A stretch of 64,000 nt of DNA from Hungatella effluvii (GTDB taxonomy: Bacteria; Bacillota; Clostridia; Lachnospirales; Lachnospiraceae): NCBI RefSeq assembly GCF_003201875.1, contig NZ_QJKD01000002.1, positions 496,001 through 560,000 of the forward strand. Direction: 5' to 3'. A model generated the notes under the pieces. It was given only the letters and a program-made list of their open reading frames with translations. It was not told the origin of the DNA and made no database searches. The position numbers were made by a program, and so were the translations under genes. Position 1 is the first letter of the stretch; every line of letters starts with the position of its first letter. Positions 16,601 to 24,118 of this stretch are shown here, piece after piece.

Positions 16601-16979
16601 CGGTCCGGCAAAGGAACATGCGAAGGCGGCGCTGGAGCATTTTAAGCAGTCCGGAGAGGGAACAGAGGAGGACTATCTGGCCTACGGCCCCTACAAACCA
16701 GCCCGGGAAGGTGTGATGGGCTGGCTGTATCTGGCGATGGGAGAACGGGAGAAGGGCATGGAGCTGTTCGGACAGATGGACCGGGGATACCGGTGCAAGG
16801 GCTGCCGCTACCAGGGCTGCTATGAGAAATACCTTTTCCAGGGCTGGTGTTACGAGACCATGGGCGATCAGGAGAACGCGCTTCTCATGTACCGGGAGGC
16901 GGCCCGGCTGAATCCCCATTCTATCGCGGTGATGTGTGCGCTGGATAATTTACAGAAGAGGGTGGACAGAAAGAAATGA
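13608..16979 (+). CDS. J-domain-like and TPR repeat protein
   Basis: A 1123-residue cytoplasmic protein. Residues ~1-60 are J-domain-like (FHILGIEETKDENAVKMAYRKLL, then FKRLRTAYETA), but the HPD tripeptide of true J-domains is replaced by NPE in TNPEDDPEGF. The rest is nearly all helical tetratricopeptide repeats, clearest from ~680 onward (AHNNLGCCYKYLGRFEEAIGYFEKA, ADCYEALGDYRKAIECYQKDL). Near the C-terminus a small cysteine cluster, CKGCRYQGCYEK, might bind zinc. The stop overlaps the ATG of the following Hsp70 gene by 4 bp, so the two proteins are co-translated and probably form a dedicated chaperone/co-chaperone pair. Clients and trigger are unknown; no membrane segment. Confidence 0.85.
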   Translation: MEKEMSFHILGIEETKDENAVKMAYRKLLKETNPEDDPEGFKRLRTAYETAAAYAANSDDETKPENGGCTEEKTAVDAWMDRVGECYSDVYDRADEQAWRELLEDPVCDGLDTSLEARERLLAYLMNHVYLPQKIWKLLDKNFQIVEDIEFLEEKFPKNFLNYVEYYVGHEGFIRFEYFRRRGAGEENVDGYLDHYFAVKKKMDRNEVEGCGQELDDLAAFGVWHPYEEVERLRLLLAEDDAAGAARLADELEETCGGSMRNDPYIWSYIGRARYREGKKDEAYTVWTRVLNDYPDYYQAKSGAVSCLMEKGRFWQAREWMMEILELDGRDEEILGRLKEANEALITRLQENPEYHEEAKDIPAEEGAIELAWCLFQNERLDETIRYLENYTPEEGQEYSYTNLFGRVLYQAERYREARPYLEEWLRMITETVDDGTQENQRRRSRLGRALYILGGCCYQLGEQEDAAAYVERAAKEADSQQERMGYRQYLAHILCESKQYEQAVDVCDQILEEDENYYPAYLIRQEACYELRKGQQVVDDYHRAVGIFAGYYKPYLLAAQVFFYHDQFEDAKGVIDRAKENGVEFSSCLKLYEVKILRNLAGKKEERELPLKLCGELMKEIEGETDIEDTSEVEFETALLHWDNDEFQEALSHMAEAIRKNAGRMQYRLVRGNIYLDMKKYNEALTEYAGAEEVYRSSPSLYYNRGLCYEGKKMKVQAAENFEKALELQEGYRDACEKLADYYREKYEDQYKRADFDTSIAYISRQIAVTENCYYLVHRGLIYMNAMELDEAIRDFEKALEYVPEDWAAHNNLGCCYKYLGRFEEAIGYFEKAVEYMEDSKSLLPYSNMADCYEALGDYRKAIECYQKDLKLFPDYTSFWKEIGQLYAYLGEYDRAEEAYGQTKKMDDYYSRMGDLWFYQGNDKKALHFYKKGIENAAADKKAERQSDLGQAYMDQLQNYSKAAAWLKRAIARTTDHGDLFDYERYLARAYYLMGKYGPAKEHAKAALEHFKQSGEGTEEDYLAYGPYKPAREGVMGWLYLAMGEREKGMELFGQMDRGYRCKGCRYQGCYEKYLFQGWCYETMGDQENALLMYREAARLNPHSIAVMCALDNLQKRVDRKK

Positions 16980-18739
16980 TCATTGGAATCGATTTGGGAA
17001 CGACCAACAGCCTGGTGGCTTATTATACAGATGAGGGGCCGAAGATCATCCCGAACCGGCTGGGAAGGCGTTTGACGCCTTCCGTAGTCAGTATGGATGT
17101 GGAGACTCCCCCTCACATTCGTTCGGCGGAATGTGTGGAGACTCCCCCGCACGTTCGTTCGGCGGAAGGTGAGGAATATCAGATTTATGTGGGGGACTCT
17201 GCGGTGGAACGCGGACTGCTCCATCCGGAAAGTACGGCCAGCGTCTTTAAACGCGATATGGGAAGCAGGAAGCAGTTTCATTTGGGCCATAAAAGCTTTC
17301 TGGCTGAGGAGCTTTCCTCCTTTGTGCTCCGGGCGCTGAAGGAGGACGCGGAACACTATCTCGGGGAAGAGGTGACGGAGGCGGTGATCAGCGTGCCGGC
17401 CTATTTTAATGATGCCAGAAGGCGGGCGACGAAGCGGGCCGGGGAACTGGCGGGCCTTTCAGTGGAGCGGATCATCAGCGAGCCCACGGCGGCGGCTATC
17501 GCCTACGGTCTGTATCAGAACCGGGAACACGCCAGATTTCTGGTGTTCGATCTGGGCGGCGGGACGTTTGACGTGTCCATTCTGGAGCTTTACGATACCA
17601 TCTTAGAGGTGCGTGCCGTGGCGGGCGATAATTTCCTGGGAGGGGAGGACTTCACGGCGGTTCTGGAGGACATGTTCTTCGAGAAATACCGGGAGCTTGA
17701 CCGCCTGTCCCTGGATGAGAAGACGATTCGCCATATCCATAAGCAGGCGGAGTTGTGCAAGATCGGATTTACTGATGCCAGGAGCTCCTCGATGCACTGT
17801 AAGATCGGGGAGGAAATTATGGAATTTACCGTGGAGCTCTCCCGATACGAGGAGGCGTGTGAGGGCCTTCTGGAGCGGATACGGGGGCCGGTGAAACGAA
17901 GCTTATCGGACGCCCATATCCGGCTCTCTGATATCGACAAGGTGGTGCTGGTGGGCGGCGCCACGAAGAGTCCGGTTATCCGCCGGTTTGTGAGCCGGTT
18001 GTTTAAGATGCTGCCGGACACCAATGTAAATCCCGACGAGGCCGTGGCTCTGGGCGCTGCGATTCAGGGCGCCATGAAGGAGCGTAGGGAATCCATCAAA
18101 GAGGTGATCCTGACGGACGTGTGCCCGTTTACCCTGGGAACCGAGGTGGTGCGGGAATGGGAGAAGGGAGTGTTCGAAAACGGCGTGTTCTGCCCCATCA
18201 TCGACCGGAATACGGTGATCCCGGCCAGCCGTACGGAACGGCTCTACACCGCCGGCGACAACCAGACGAAGATACGCGTCAATGTGCTTCAGGGGGAGAG
18301 CCGCTTTGCGGCCAATAACCTGTCGCTGGGAGAGCTGATGATCGATGTACCGGCCGGCCGGGCCGGTGAGGAGGCTGTGGACGTGACGTACACCTACGAT
18401 ATCAACTCGATTCTGGAAGTGGAGGTGAAGGTGGTCTCCAGCCAGAAGCAGGTGAAGGAGGTATTTAAGGGCAGCGATGTGGATATGACGGATGAGGAGA
18501 TTAAGGAGCGGTTCGAGACGCTGTCCTACTTGAAGATCCACCCGAGAGACCGGGAGGAAAACAAGTATCTGCTGCTGCGCGGTGAACGGATCTATGAGGA
18601 AAGCATAGGAGAAAAACGGCTGTATGTGGAGGCGGCGCTTCATAAGTATGAGAAGGCACTGTCCTCGTATGATACGGGTCTTATTGATGAGGCGAAGAAA
18701 GAGTTTAAGAAGTTTCTGGAAGAGATTGAGGAACTGTAG
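16976..18739 (+). CDS. Hsp70 family chaperone (HscC-like)
   Basis: A 587-residue DnaK-type protein, shorter than DnaK (~610-640). ATPase signatures are intact: GIDLGTTNSLVAYY (phosphate 1), EPTAAAIAYGL, FDLGGGTFDVSILEL (phosphate 2) and VLVGGATKSPVIRRF (adenosine). The substrate-binding domain follows (CPFTLGTEV; NTVIPASRTERLYTAGDNQT) and the lid is short with an acidic helical end and no EEVD-like tail. Near residue 40 there is a 24-residue insertion made of two copies of a 12-residue unit, VETPPHIRSAEC and VETPPHVRSAEG, in a place where relatives have none that I know. A 4-bp overlap with the J/TPR gene and a terminator just after make this the last gene of the operon. Confidence 0.92.
   Translation: MIIGIDLGTTNSLVAYYTDEGPKIIPNRLGRRLTPSVVSMDVETPPHIRSAECVETPPHVRSAEGEEYQIYVGDSAVERGLLHPESTASVFKRDMGSRKQFHLGHKSFLAEELSSFVLRALKEDAEHYLGEEVTEAVISVPAYFNDARRRATKRAGELAGLSVERIISEPTAAAIAYGLYQNREHARFLVFDLGGGTFDVSILELYDTILEVRAVAGDNFLGGEDFTAVLEDMFFEKYRELDRLSLDEKTIRHIHKQAELCKIGFTDARSSSMHCKIGEEIMEFTVELSRYEEACEGLLERIRGPVKRSLSDAHIRLSDIDKVVLVGGATKSPVIRRFVSRLFKMLPDTNVNPDEAVALGAAIQGAMKERRESIKEVILTDVCPFTLGTEVVREWEKGVFENGVFCPIIDRNTVIPASRTERLYTAGDNQTKIRVNVLQGESRFAANNLSLGELMIDVPAGRAGEEAVDVTYTYDINSILEVEVKVVSSQKQVKEVFKGSDVDMTDEEIKERFETLSYLKIHPRDREENKYLLLRGERIYEESIGEKRLYVEAALHKYEKALSSYDTGLIDEAKKEFKKFLEEIEEL
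17098..17169 (+). repeat. 36-bp tandem duplication inside the Hsp70 gene
   Basis: Two 36-bp units (17098-17133 and 17134-17169) differ at only a few bases, keep the frame and encode two near-identical 12-residue units. The CACGTTCGTTCGGCGGAA core looks like a dispersed intergenic-type repeat that has landed in the gene, an idea that needs genome comparison. Confidence 0.85.
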
Positions 18740-18741
18740 AG

Positions 18742-18786
18742 ACAGGGGAAATGCGGCTGAACGGCTGCATTTCCCCTGTGTTTTTC
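18742..18786 (+). terminator. Terminator after the Hsp70 gene
   Basis: A perfect 13-bp stem, ACAGGGGAAATGC and its complement at 18767-18779, with a 12-base loop is followed by GTTTTTC. It begins 3 bp after the stop. Confidence 0.9.
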
Positions 18787-18794
18787 TGGTTAAG

Positions 18795-18908
18795 CTATGA
18801 GATGGCTCCGAGTGCACACTCATCAATTCGCCGGACTACGCCGCTGGTATACGGTTCAAAGTATTTGGGCCAGAAATGCGCCGTAGTGGTAAAGTCAATT
18901 GATATATG
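18795..18908 (-). pseudogene. Possible gene-end fragment
   Basis: On the minus strand a 37-codon open stretch ends in TAG and reads as a plausible protein C-terminus (AHFWPKYFEPYTSGVV, then RRIDECALGAIS), but it is closed upstream by another TAG and has no start codon. It may be the remains of a gene removed by rearrangement. I do not recognise the family, and chance is not excluded. Confidence 0.3.
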
Positions 18909-18943
18909 CTAGAATGGTGTCAACCTGTTAAGGAGGAAAAAAC

Positions 18944-19420
18944 ATGAATCGAATTGAGAAAGTGCGGGAAGCCGTTGACGCTGTCCTTTTAAACATCGCC
19001 GATGCCGGTGAAAGAAGATGCGGATATATGCATCTGTACGGGGTCTCCCAAGCCTGCGTGCTGATTGCCTTAAAGAGAGATGAGAACGCTGAACTGGCGG
19101 CGGTTAGCGGTATGCTTCATGATATTCACACGTATGCAACGATGGATCCCAGGGATCACGCGCATAAGGGATCGGCCATGGCCAGGGATTTACTGAATTC
19201 CATGAAGTGCTTCGAGGCCGGGGAGATTGACGTAATCTGCAGTGCAATCTATCATCACAGCAGCAAAGAGATAACCCACGCACCGTTTGACGAAGTGTTA
19301 AAGGATGCGGATGTCATGCAGCACTGCCTGTACAATCCTCTGTTTGATGTCATGAAGCATGAAACGGAGAGATTCGGAAAACTGAAGGAAGAATTTGGGC
19401 TGACAGGAAGGGAACCGTAG
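18944..19420 (+). CDS. HD domain phosphohydrolase
   Basis: A 158-residue HD-superfamily protein with the metal-binding pattern H (GYMHLYGVSQAC), HD (GMLHDIHTY), a second His group (DHAHKGSAMARDLL) and a late YHHSSKE followed by a DADVMQH Asp. These fit the small HD hydrolases that act on nucleotides or other phosphoesters. The substrate is unknown. GGAGGAAAAAAC gives a strong ribosome site; an extended -10 (TGCTAGAAT at ~18907) lies about 30 bp upstream. It stands alone between a terminator and the promoter of the LacI gene. Confidence 0.85.
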   Translation: MNRIEKVREAVDAVLLNIADAGERRCGYMHLYGVSQACVLIALKRDENAELAAVSGMLHDIHTYATMDPRDHAHKGSAMARDLLNSMKCFEAGEIDVICSAIYHHSSKEITHAPFDEVLKDADVMQHCLYNPLFDVMKHETERFGKLKEEFGLTGREP

Positions 19421-19497
19421 AATTTTTCAGCCATTGGTTCGGAGGAAATACTGAAAAATAGCTAAAAATCCCCTTTGGATTTTGTTACGTATCCGTA

Positions 19498-19526
19498 TTG
19501 TGAAACAGTTCCATAAATGGTATGAT
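19498..19526 (+). promoter_or_regulatory. LacI gene promoter with internal operator
   Basis: TTGTGA (19498-19503), 17 bp, TATGAT (19521-19526). Between them, at 19501-19513, is TGAAACAGTTCCA, one base different from the two perfect TGGAACAGTTCCA palindromes before the ABC operon. The placement predicts autorepression. Confidence 0.65.
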
Positions 19527-19613
19527 AATACAGAAGAGGCCGGCAGCATGATGATGCCTGAGCCGGAAATCGATGACAGAGACAAAAATGACAGAGACAG
19601 AAGGAGTGGGAAA

Positions 19614-20591
19614 ATGGCAAGTATCAGAGAGGTGGCCAGACTTGCCCGGGTGGCTCCCAGTACGGTCTCCCGCGCACTGAACGGGAGCGGATATGTGGCA
19701 GAAGAGACGAAGGAAAAGATCAGGGAAGCCGTGGATGAACTGGACTATGTGCCGAATCAGTGGATACGGAATCTTTATCAGCAGAAGACAGGAATCATCG
19801 GAGTCATGGCGCCTGAGATCGTGCATCCTTACTTTTCGTCACTGTGGAGTTTTCTGGAGCTGGAGCTGAACAAATACGGATATAACATGATGCTGTGCAA
19901 TACGTCCGGCAAGAAGGATATTGAACGGCAGTACCTTGACACGCTGGAACGAAACCTGTTCGACGGGATGATTGTCGGAGCGGCCTTTCTTCCGGATAAA
20001 TATTATGAGCAGATTCAGAAACCAATTCTGTCTCTGGACCGGATTATCCCGGGAATCCCCCTGGTGACATCGGATCACACACAGGGCGGCTTAATCGCGG
20101 CGGATAAGATGCTGGAGAAGGGCTGTAAGAAGGTGCTGAATTTAATCGATCCGCAGGCGAAGACCGTGGCGTCATCCCGCGGTGGATTGAATTTCATCAG
20201 GAAGATGCAGGAAGCGGGGGCGGAGGTCATCACGGAGGAGTTCCTGTGGGATGATGTCATCCACTACCCCAGAAGCATTCAGCGGACCAGAGAGATTCTG
20301 GCAGAATACCCGGGGCTGGACGGAATTATGGCCAATGACCTCTGTGCGTCGTCATTTTTAAAGACCGCAAGGGAGCTGAATATCAAAGTGCCGCAGCAGC
20401 TTAAAATCATAGCATACGATGGGACATACATTACTGACTTTAATTACAGGACGATCGCGTCGATCCAGCAGGACGTGGCCCTGATTGCAAAGGAGGCCGT
20501 CCAGGTACTGGTAAAGCTGATTAATGGGCAGCCGCTGGCGAACGAGGCGGTCTACGTGCCTGTGAGCTATAAAGAGGGGGATACGATATAG
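19614..20591 (+). CDS. LacI family transcriptional regulator
   Basis: A 325-residue regulator. The N-terminal helix-turn-helix is IREVARLARVAPSTVSRALNGSGYVAEET, and the hinge and periplasmic-binding-like effector domain follow (GIIGVMAPEIVHPYFSSLW; SLDRIIPGIPLVTSDHTQGG; CASSFLKTARELNIKVPQQLKIIAYD). It should bind operator palindromes and release them on binding a sugar. The start at 19614 has AGAAGGAGTGGG immediately upstream; an open frame extends 44 codons further but lacks any site. Matching operators lie in its own promoter and twice at the ABC operon 240-300 bp downstream, so it very likely controls alpha-glucoside uptake. Confidence 0.93.
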   Translation: MASIREVARLARVAPSTVSRALNGSGYVAEETKEKIREAVDELDYVPNQWIRNLYQQKTGIIGVMAPEIVHPYFSSLWSFLELELNKYGYNMMLCNTSGKKDIERQYLDTLERNLFDGMIVGAAFLPDKYYEQIQKPILSLDRIIPGIPLVTSDHTQGGLIAADKMLEKGCKKVLNLIDPQAKTVASSRGGLNFIRKMQEAGAEVITEEFLWDDVIHYPRSIQRTREILAEYPGLDGIMANDLCASSFLKTARELNIKVPQQLKIIAYDGTYITDFNYRTIASIQQDVALIAKEAVQVLVKLINGQPLANEAVYVPVSYKEGDTI

Positions 20592-20616
20592 AAGGTGATC
20601 AGTGGAAATCTGATTT

Positions 20617-20668
20617 AAACCGCGTCTGGCCGGGAAACGGAAGTTTCCGGAAGCAGGCGCGGTTTTTA
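20617..20668 (+). terminator. Terminator after the LacI gene
   Basis: A hairpin with outer arms AAACCGCG/CGCGGTTT and inner GGAAAC/GTTTCC is followed by TTTTTAG. It separates the regulator from the ABC operon. Confidence 0.8.
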
Positions 20669-20794
20669 GATACAGGATGGGGAAGCAGGCACACGTAAAA
20701 TATAGATCAGGAGGCCTTTTTTTGTAAATGTGCAATAAAATGACTGTATAAATTTAGTAAAAATGATGATTGTAGGAAAAATGTAAAAAAGTAC

Positions 20795-20823
20795 TTGAAA
20801 AAATGCTTCGAAAGTTGTATATT
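20795..20823 (+). promoter_or_regulatory. Promoter of the alpha-glucoside ABC operon
   Basis: TTGAAA (20795-20800), 17 bp, TATATT (20818-20823). The predicted start, ~20830, falls at the edge of the first operator. Confidence 0.8.
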
Positions 20824-20830
20824 AAGCACA

Positions 20831-20843
20831 TGGAACAGTTCCA
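20831..20843. promoter_or_regulatory. LacI-type operator 1
   Basis: TGGAACAGTTCCA is a perfect palindrome around a central A and overlaps the transcription start. A half-site TGGAAC lies at 20851. Confidence 0.8.
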
Positions 20844-20874
20844 CATATTGTGGAACTTTAAAAATAGGAAAATA

Positions 20875-20887
20875 TGGAACAGTTCCA
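20875..20887. promoter_or_regulatory. LacI-type operator 2
   Basis: An identical TGGAACAGTTCCA, perfect over 19 bp when the flanking ATA/TAT is included (20872-20890). Its centre is 44 bp from operator 1, about four helical turns, so a repressor could contact both on the same face. Confidence 0.8.
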
Positions 20888-21027
20888 TATTAGAAAATCA
20901 CTCCACCGGATTCATGGTAAATTTATGATACCCGAAGAAACAGGGCACGCTGAGTGGAGATGACATGTATCGCACACAAGTGACCACAAGAAGGTCACTG
21001 GGCGCTCATAACAAGGAGGATATTTTT

Positions 21028-22344
21028 ATGAAGGCAAAAAGAACAGCGGCACTCGGTCTGGCAGCAGTAATGGCGGCATCACTTCTTTCCGGATGCGGCG
21101 CAGGGGGCGGCAAATCGGCAAAAACAGAGATTACGATTTACCAGAGCAAGATTGAAGCAAACGAGGGTTACAAAAAGGCGATCGCAGCTTACGAGGAGTC
21201 CCATCCGGATGTGAAGATCAATCTGGAAGCAGTAACCGGCAACGACTTCGCAGCCTCCTTAAAGGCAAAGATGCAGTCCGATCCGCCAACCATCTTTTCC
21301 GTCGGCGGTTTCCAGGATTTAAAGGACTACGGCGATATTCTGGAGGATATCTCAGATCTGGAGGTGCTTAAGAATGCGCTGCCGGGAACCACGGATATGT
21401 TTACAAAGGATGGCAAGGTGCTTGCGGTTCCGCTTTATATGGAAGGATATGGATTTGTTGTGAACCGTCAGATGTTTGAGGATGCGGGCGTCGATTTTGA
21501 ATCCATGATGACGTTTGAGGGCATGAAGGCCGGTTTCGATACGCTGAAGGCGAAGATCGACAGCGGCGAGATGAAGGAGAAGTATCCGAATCTGGAAGCG
21601 GTTATGGAATATCCGACCAAGGAGCTCTGGATCGCAGGCGACCACGATGTGAACGTGGCGTTGACTCACGACTTTGATACGGCAAAGACTGCTTACGACT
21701 CCGCAACTCTTCCGGGCACCGGTTTTGCCGACTATAAGACGATGGTTGATTTCCAGGCCAGCTACACCACCAACGCGGAAAATACCGCAAACTTAAACTC
21801 CGTTGATTATACTGCTTCCCTGGAAGGCGGACTGGCAATTGAGCGTGTGGCTTCCATCAAGCAGGGCAACTGGATCGCACCGGCAGTAGAGACGACGGAT
21901 CCGGAAGTGCTGGCAAAGCTGGATATGCTTCCATACTCGGTTCCGGGATACTCAGACGGCAAGTATTTCGTGGGCGTGTCCGGCTACTGGGCCATCAACA
22001 GCAAGGTTACCGACGAGCAGAAAGCTGCGGCTAAGGATTTCATCAACTGGTTATATTCTGATCCGGCAGGACAGAAGATTGTAGTGGAAGATTGTAAATT
22101 CGTTCCTCCGTATGACAACTTCGGCGATTTAAAGGCAGGTGATCCCCTTTCTCAGAGAATCATGGATGCCAACGAGGCGGGAGATACCATGAACGGATGG
22201 GTATACAGCGGAGCTCCCAATACATGGGGACAGCAGGCAGCAGGCGTTGAAGTGCAGAAGTATTTAGCCGGACAGGCGACATGGGATGAAGTGACGGAGA
22301 GCAGCATTAAGCAGTGGGCGTCCATGCGCGAGTCTCAGAAATAG
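21028..22344 (+). CDS. Sugar ABC transporter substrate-binding lipoprotein
   Basis: A 438-residue solute-binding protein of the CUT1/MalE-like family. A lipoprotein signal peptide (MKAKRTAALGLAAVMAASLL) ends with lipobox LSGC. The mature part has the classical order: ITIYQSK strand, YEESHPDVKI, DGKVLAVPLYMEGYG, and near the end FINWLYSDPAGQ. It should capture an oligosaccharide outside the cell and deliver it to the two permeases encoded next. The start at 21028 is fixed by AAGGAGGATATTTTT; an upstream in-frame ATG has no site and would bury the signal. Under control of the two TGGAACAGTTCCA operators. The substrate is probably an alpha-glucoside, judging from the downstream GH13 gene. Confidence 0.92.
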   Translation: MKAKRTAALGLAAVMAASLLSGCGAGGGKSAKTEITIYQSKIEANEGYKKAIAAYEESHPDVKINLEAVTGNDFAASLKAKMQSDPPTIFSVGGFQDLKDYGDILEDISDLEVLKNALPGTTDMFTKDGKVLAVPLYMEGYGFVVNRQMFEDAGVDFESMMTFEGMKAGFDTLKAKIDSGEMKEKYPNLEAVMEYPTKELWIAGDHDVNVALTHDFDTAKTAYDSATLPGTGFADYKTMVDFQASYTTNAENTANLNSVDYTASLEGGLAIERVASIKQGNWIAPAVETTDPEVLAKLDMLPYSVPGYSDGKYFVGVSGYWAINSKVTDEQKAAAKDFINWLYSDPAGQKIVVEDCKFVPPYDNFGDLKAGDPLSQRIMDANEAGDTMNGWVYSGAPNTWGQQAAGVEVQKYLAGQATWDEVTESSIKQWASMRESQK

Positions 22345-22370
22345 GATTCCCGGAAAGAGGAAGGTGTAAA

Positions 22371-23240
22371 ATGAAAAAGAGCAAAGCAAGATTCTGGATA
22401 TTTCTGGCCCCTGCATTGATTTCTTTTTCCCTGGTTGTTTTGATTCCAATGCTGATTGGCTTCTTTTACGCCTTTACAGACTGGAACGGAATCGTGGGAA
22501 GTGAAATTACATTCGTAGGTTTTCGGAATTTCATTGAAATATTTACAAGAGACAGTTCCTTCATGCACGCGTTTGGCTTTACTGCGCTGTTTTCCATCTG
22601 TGCAGTGGTGCTGGTCAATATCGTCGGATTTGCCCTGGCGCTTCTGGTGACACAGAAGTTCCGCGGTGCGACGCTGCTTCGCGGCATCTTCTTCATGCCG
22701 AACCTGATCGGCGGCCTGCTGCTGGGCTTTACCTGGCAGTTCATCTTCGTCTCTATTTTCGGAGCCATCTCCAAGGCGACCGGATGGCAGGCACTTAACG
22801 GATGGCTTGCCGACCCGGTCACCGGATTTGTGGGACTTCTGATCCTGACTGTATGGCAGTTATCCGGCTATATGATGATTGTGTATATCGCGCAGATTCA
22901 GCAGATTCCAGAGTCCGTGAAAGAGGCGGCCCGTATCGACGGCGCCGGTTACAAGGATATGTTAAAGAGCATTATCATGCCGCTTATGATGCCGGCATTT
23001 ACGATCGGCCTGTTCTTATCCATCTCCAACTCGTTTAAGATGTTTGATCAGAACCTGGCGCTGACTCAGGGCGGCCCTTATAAATCAACGGAAATGCTGG
23101 CGCTGAACATCTACAACTCCGCATTTGGGGCCAATGAGTTCGGATTTGCACAGGCAAAGGCAATTATCTTTATGATCGTGGTGGCAGCCATCGGTGTTAC
23201 ACAGCTGGTGCTCACAAAGCGGAAGGAGGTAGAGATGTAA
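22371..23240 (+). CDS. Sugar ABC transporter permease (MalF type)
   Basis: A 289-residue inner-membrane permease with six predicted helices. The cytoplasmic EAA loop is EAARIDGAGYKDMLKSIIMPLMMP, which docks the ATPase. No N-terminal extension. The start at 22371 is set by AGAGGAAGGTG. It overlaps the next permease by one base (TAATG), showing tight coupling. No ATPase gene is present in the operon, as usual for CUT1 systems of Firmicutes that share an MsmX-like ATPase. Confidence 0.92.
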   Translation: MKKSKARFWIFLAPALISFSLVVLIPMLIGFFYAFTDWNGIVGSEITFVGFRNFIEIFTRDSSFMHAFGFTALFSICAVVLVNIVGFALALLVTQKFRGATLLRGIFFMPNLIGGLLLGFTWQFIFVSIFGAISKATGWQALNGWLADPVTGFVGLLILTVWQLSGYMMIVYIAQIQQIPESVKEAARIDGAGYKDMLKSIIMPLMMPAFTIGLFLSISNSFKMFDQNLALTQGGPYKSTEMLALNIYNSAFGANEFGFAQAKAIIFMIVVAAIGVTQLVLTKRKEVEM

Positions 23241-24091
23241 TGGCAGAGACGAAGAATGTAAAACGTGATTCCAAAGGTGCTCAGAGAATTATTATGGGAG
23301 CTGCCGGACTTTTTCTCGGTTGTCTGTTCCTGTTCCCAATCTATATTCTGGTTCTGAACTCATTTAAGAATACGAAGGGAATCTTTACCGATGTCATCGG
23401 ATTCCCGAACGCGGCTACCTTTACACTGGCAAACTACCCCAATGCGTTTGAGGCTCTGGAGTACATCAGATCTTTTATGAACTCCCTGACAATCACGGTG
23501 ATCGCAACAGTTCTGATCCTGCTGATCTCAGCTATGGCGGCGTGGGTTTTAGTCCGGTATAAGACAAAGACCAGCAAGATTATCTTCTTCCTGTTCGCGG
23601 CCTCCATGCTGATCCCGTTCCAGTGCGTGATGCTTCCGCTGGTGGGATTTGCCAGCCGCATCGGAATCATGAACCCACAGGGGCTGATCTTCATGTACAT
23701 GGGCTTCGGCAGCAGCATGTCCATCGTTATGTTCCACAGCTTCATCAAGAACATTCCGGAGGAACTGGAGGAGGCGGCTACCATCGACGGATGCGGTTCC
23801 TTCCGGCTGTTTTTCTCCATCGTGATTCCGCTTATGAGAACGATTTTAATCACGGTTGCGGTGCTTAATGTGATGTGGATCTGGAACGATTATCTGCTTC
23901 CGTCCCTGATTATCAACAAGCCGGGCTGGCAGACACTTCCGCTGAAGACCTACCTCTTCTTCGGACAGTTTGCAAAGCGCTGGGATTTAGCGTCCGCAGG
24001 ACTGATCATGTGTATCATACCAATTATCATCTTCTATCTGTGTTGTCAGAAGTATATTGTTAAGGGCATTACGGATGGCGCGATCAAATAA
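23240..24091 (+). CDS. Sugar ABC transporter permease (MalG type)
   Basis: A 283-residue permease with six predicted helices, partner of the preceding one. The EAA loop is EEAATIDGCGSFRLFFSIVIPLMRT and the C-terminus ends in KYIVKGITDGAIK, a typical MalG-type tail. It begins at the last base of the previous stop codon. Together with the lipoprotein it forms the membrane part of a CUT1 importer. Confidence 0.92.
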   Translation: MAETKNVKRDSKGAQRIIMGAAGLFLGCLFLFPIYILVLNSFKNTKGIFTDVIGFPNAATFTLANYPNAFEALEYIRSFMNSLTITVIATVLILLISAMAAWVLVRYKTKTSKIIFFLFAASMLIPFQCVMLPLVGFASRIGIMNPQGLIFMYMGFGSSMSIVMFHSFIKNIPEELEEAATIDGCGSFRLFFSIVIPLMRTILITVAVLNVMWIWNDYLLPSLIINKPGWQTLPLKTYLFFGQFAKRWDLASAGLIMCIIPIIIFYLCCQKYIVKGITDGAIK

Positions 24092-24118
24092 ATAGTAACT
24101 CATTAAAAGGAGAGAATT

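Noticed and set aside
17098-17169. CRISPR-like repeats
   Set aside because: Only two directly adjacent units, no spacers, and they are translated inside the Hsp70 gene.
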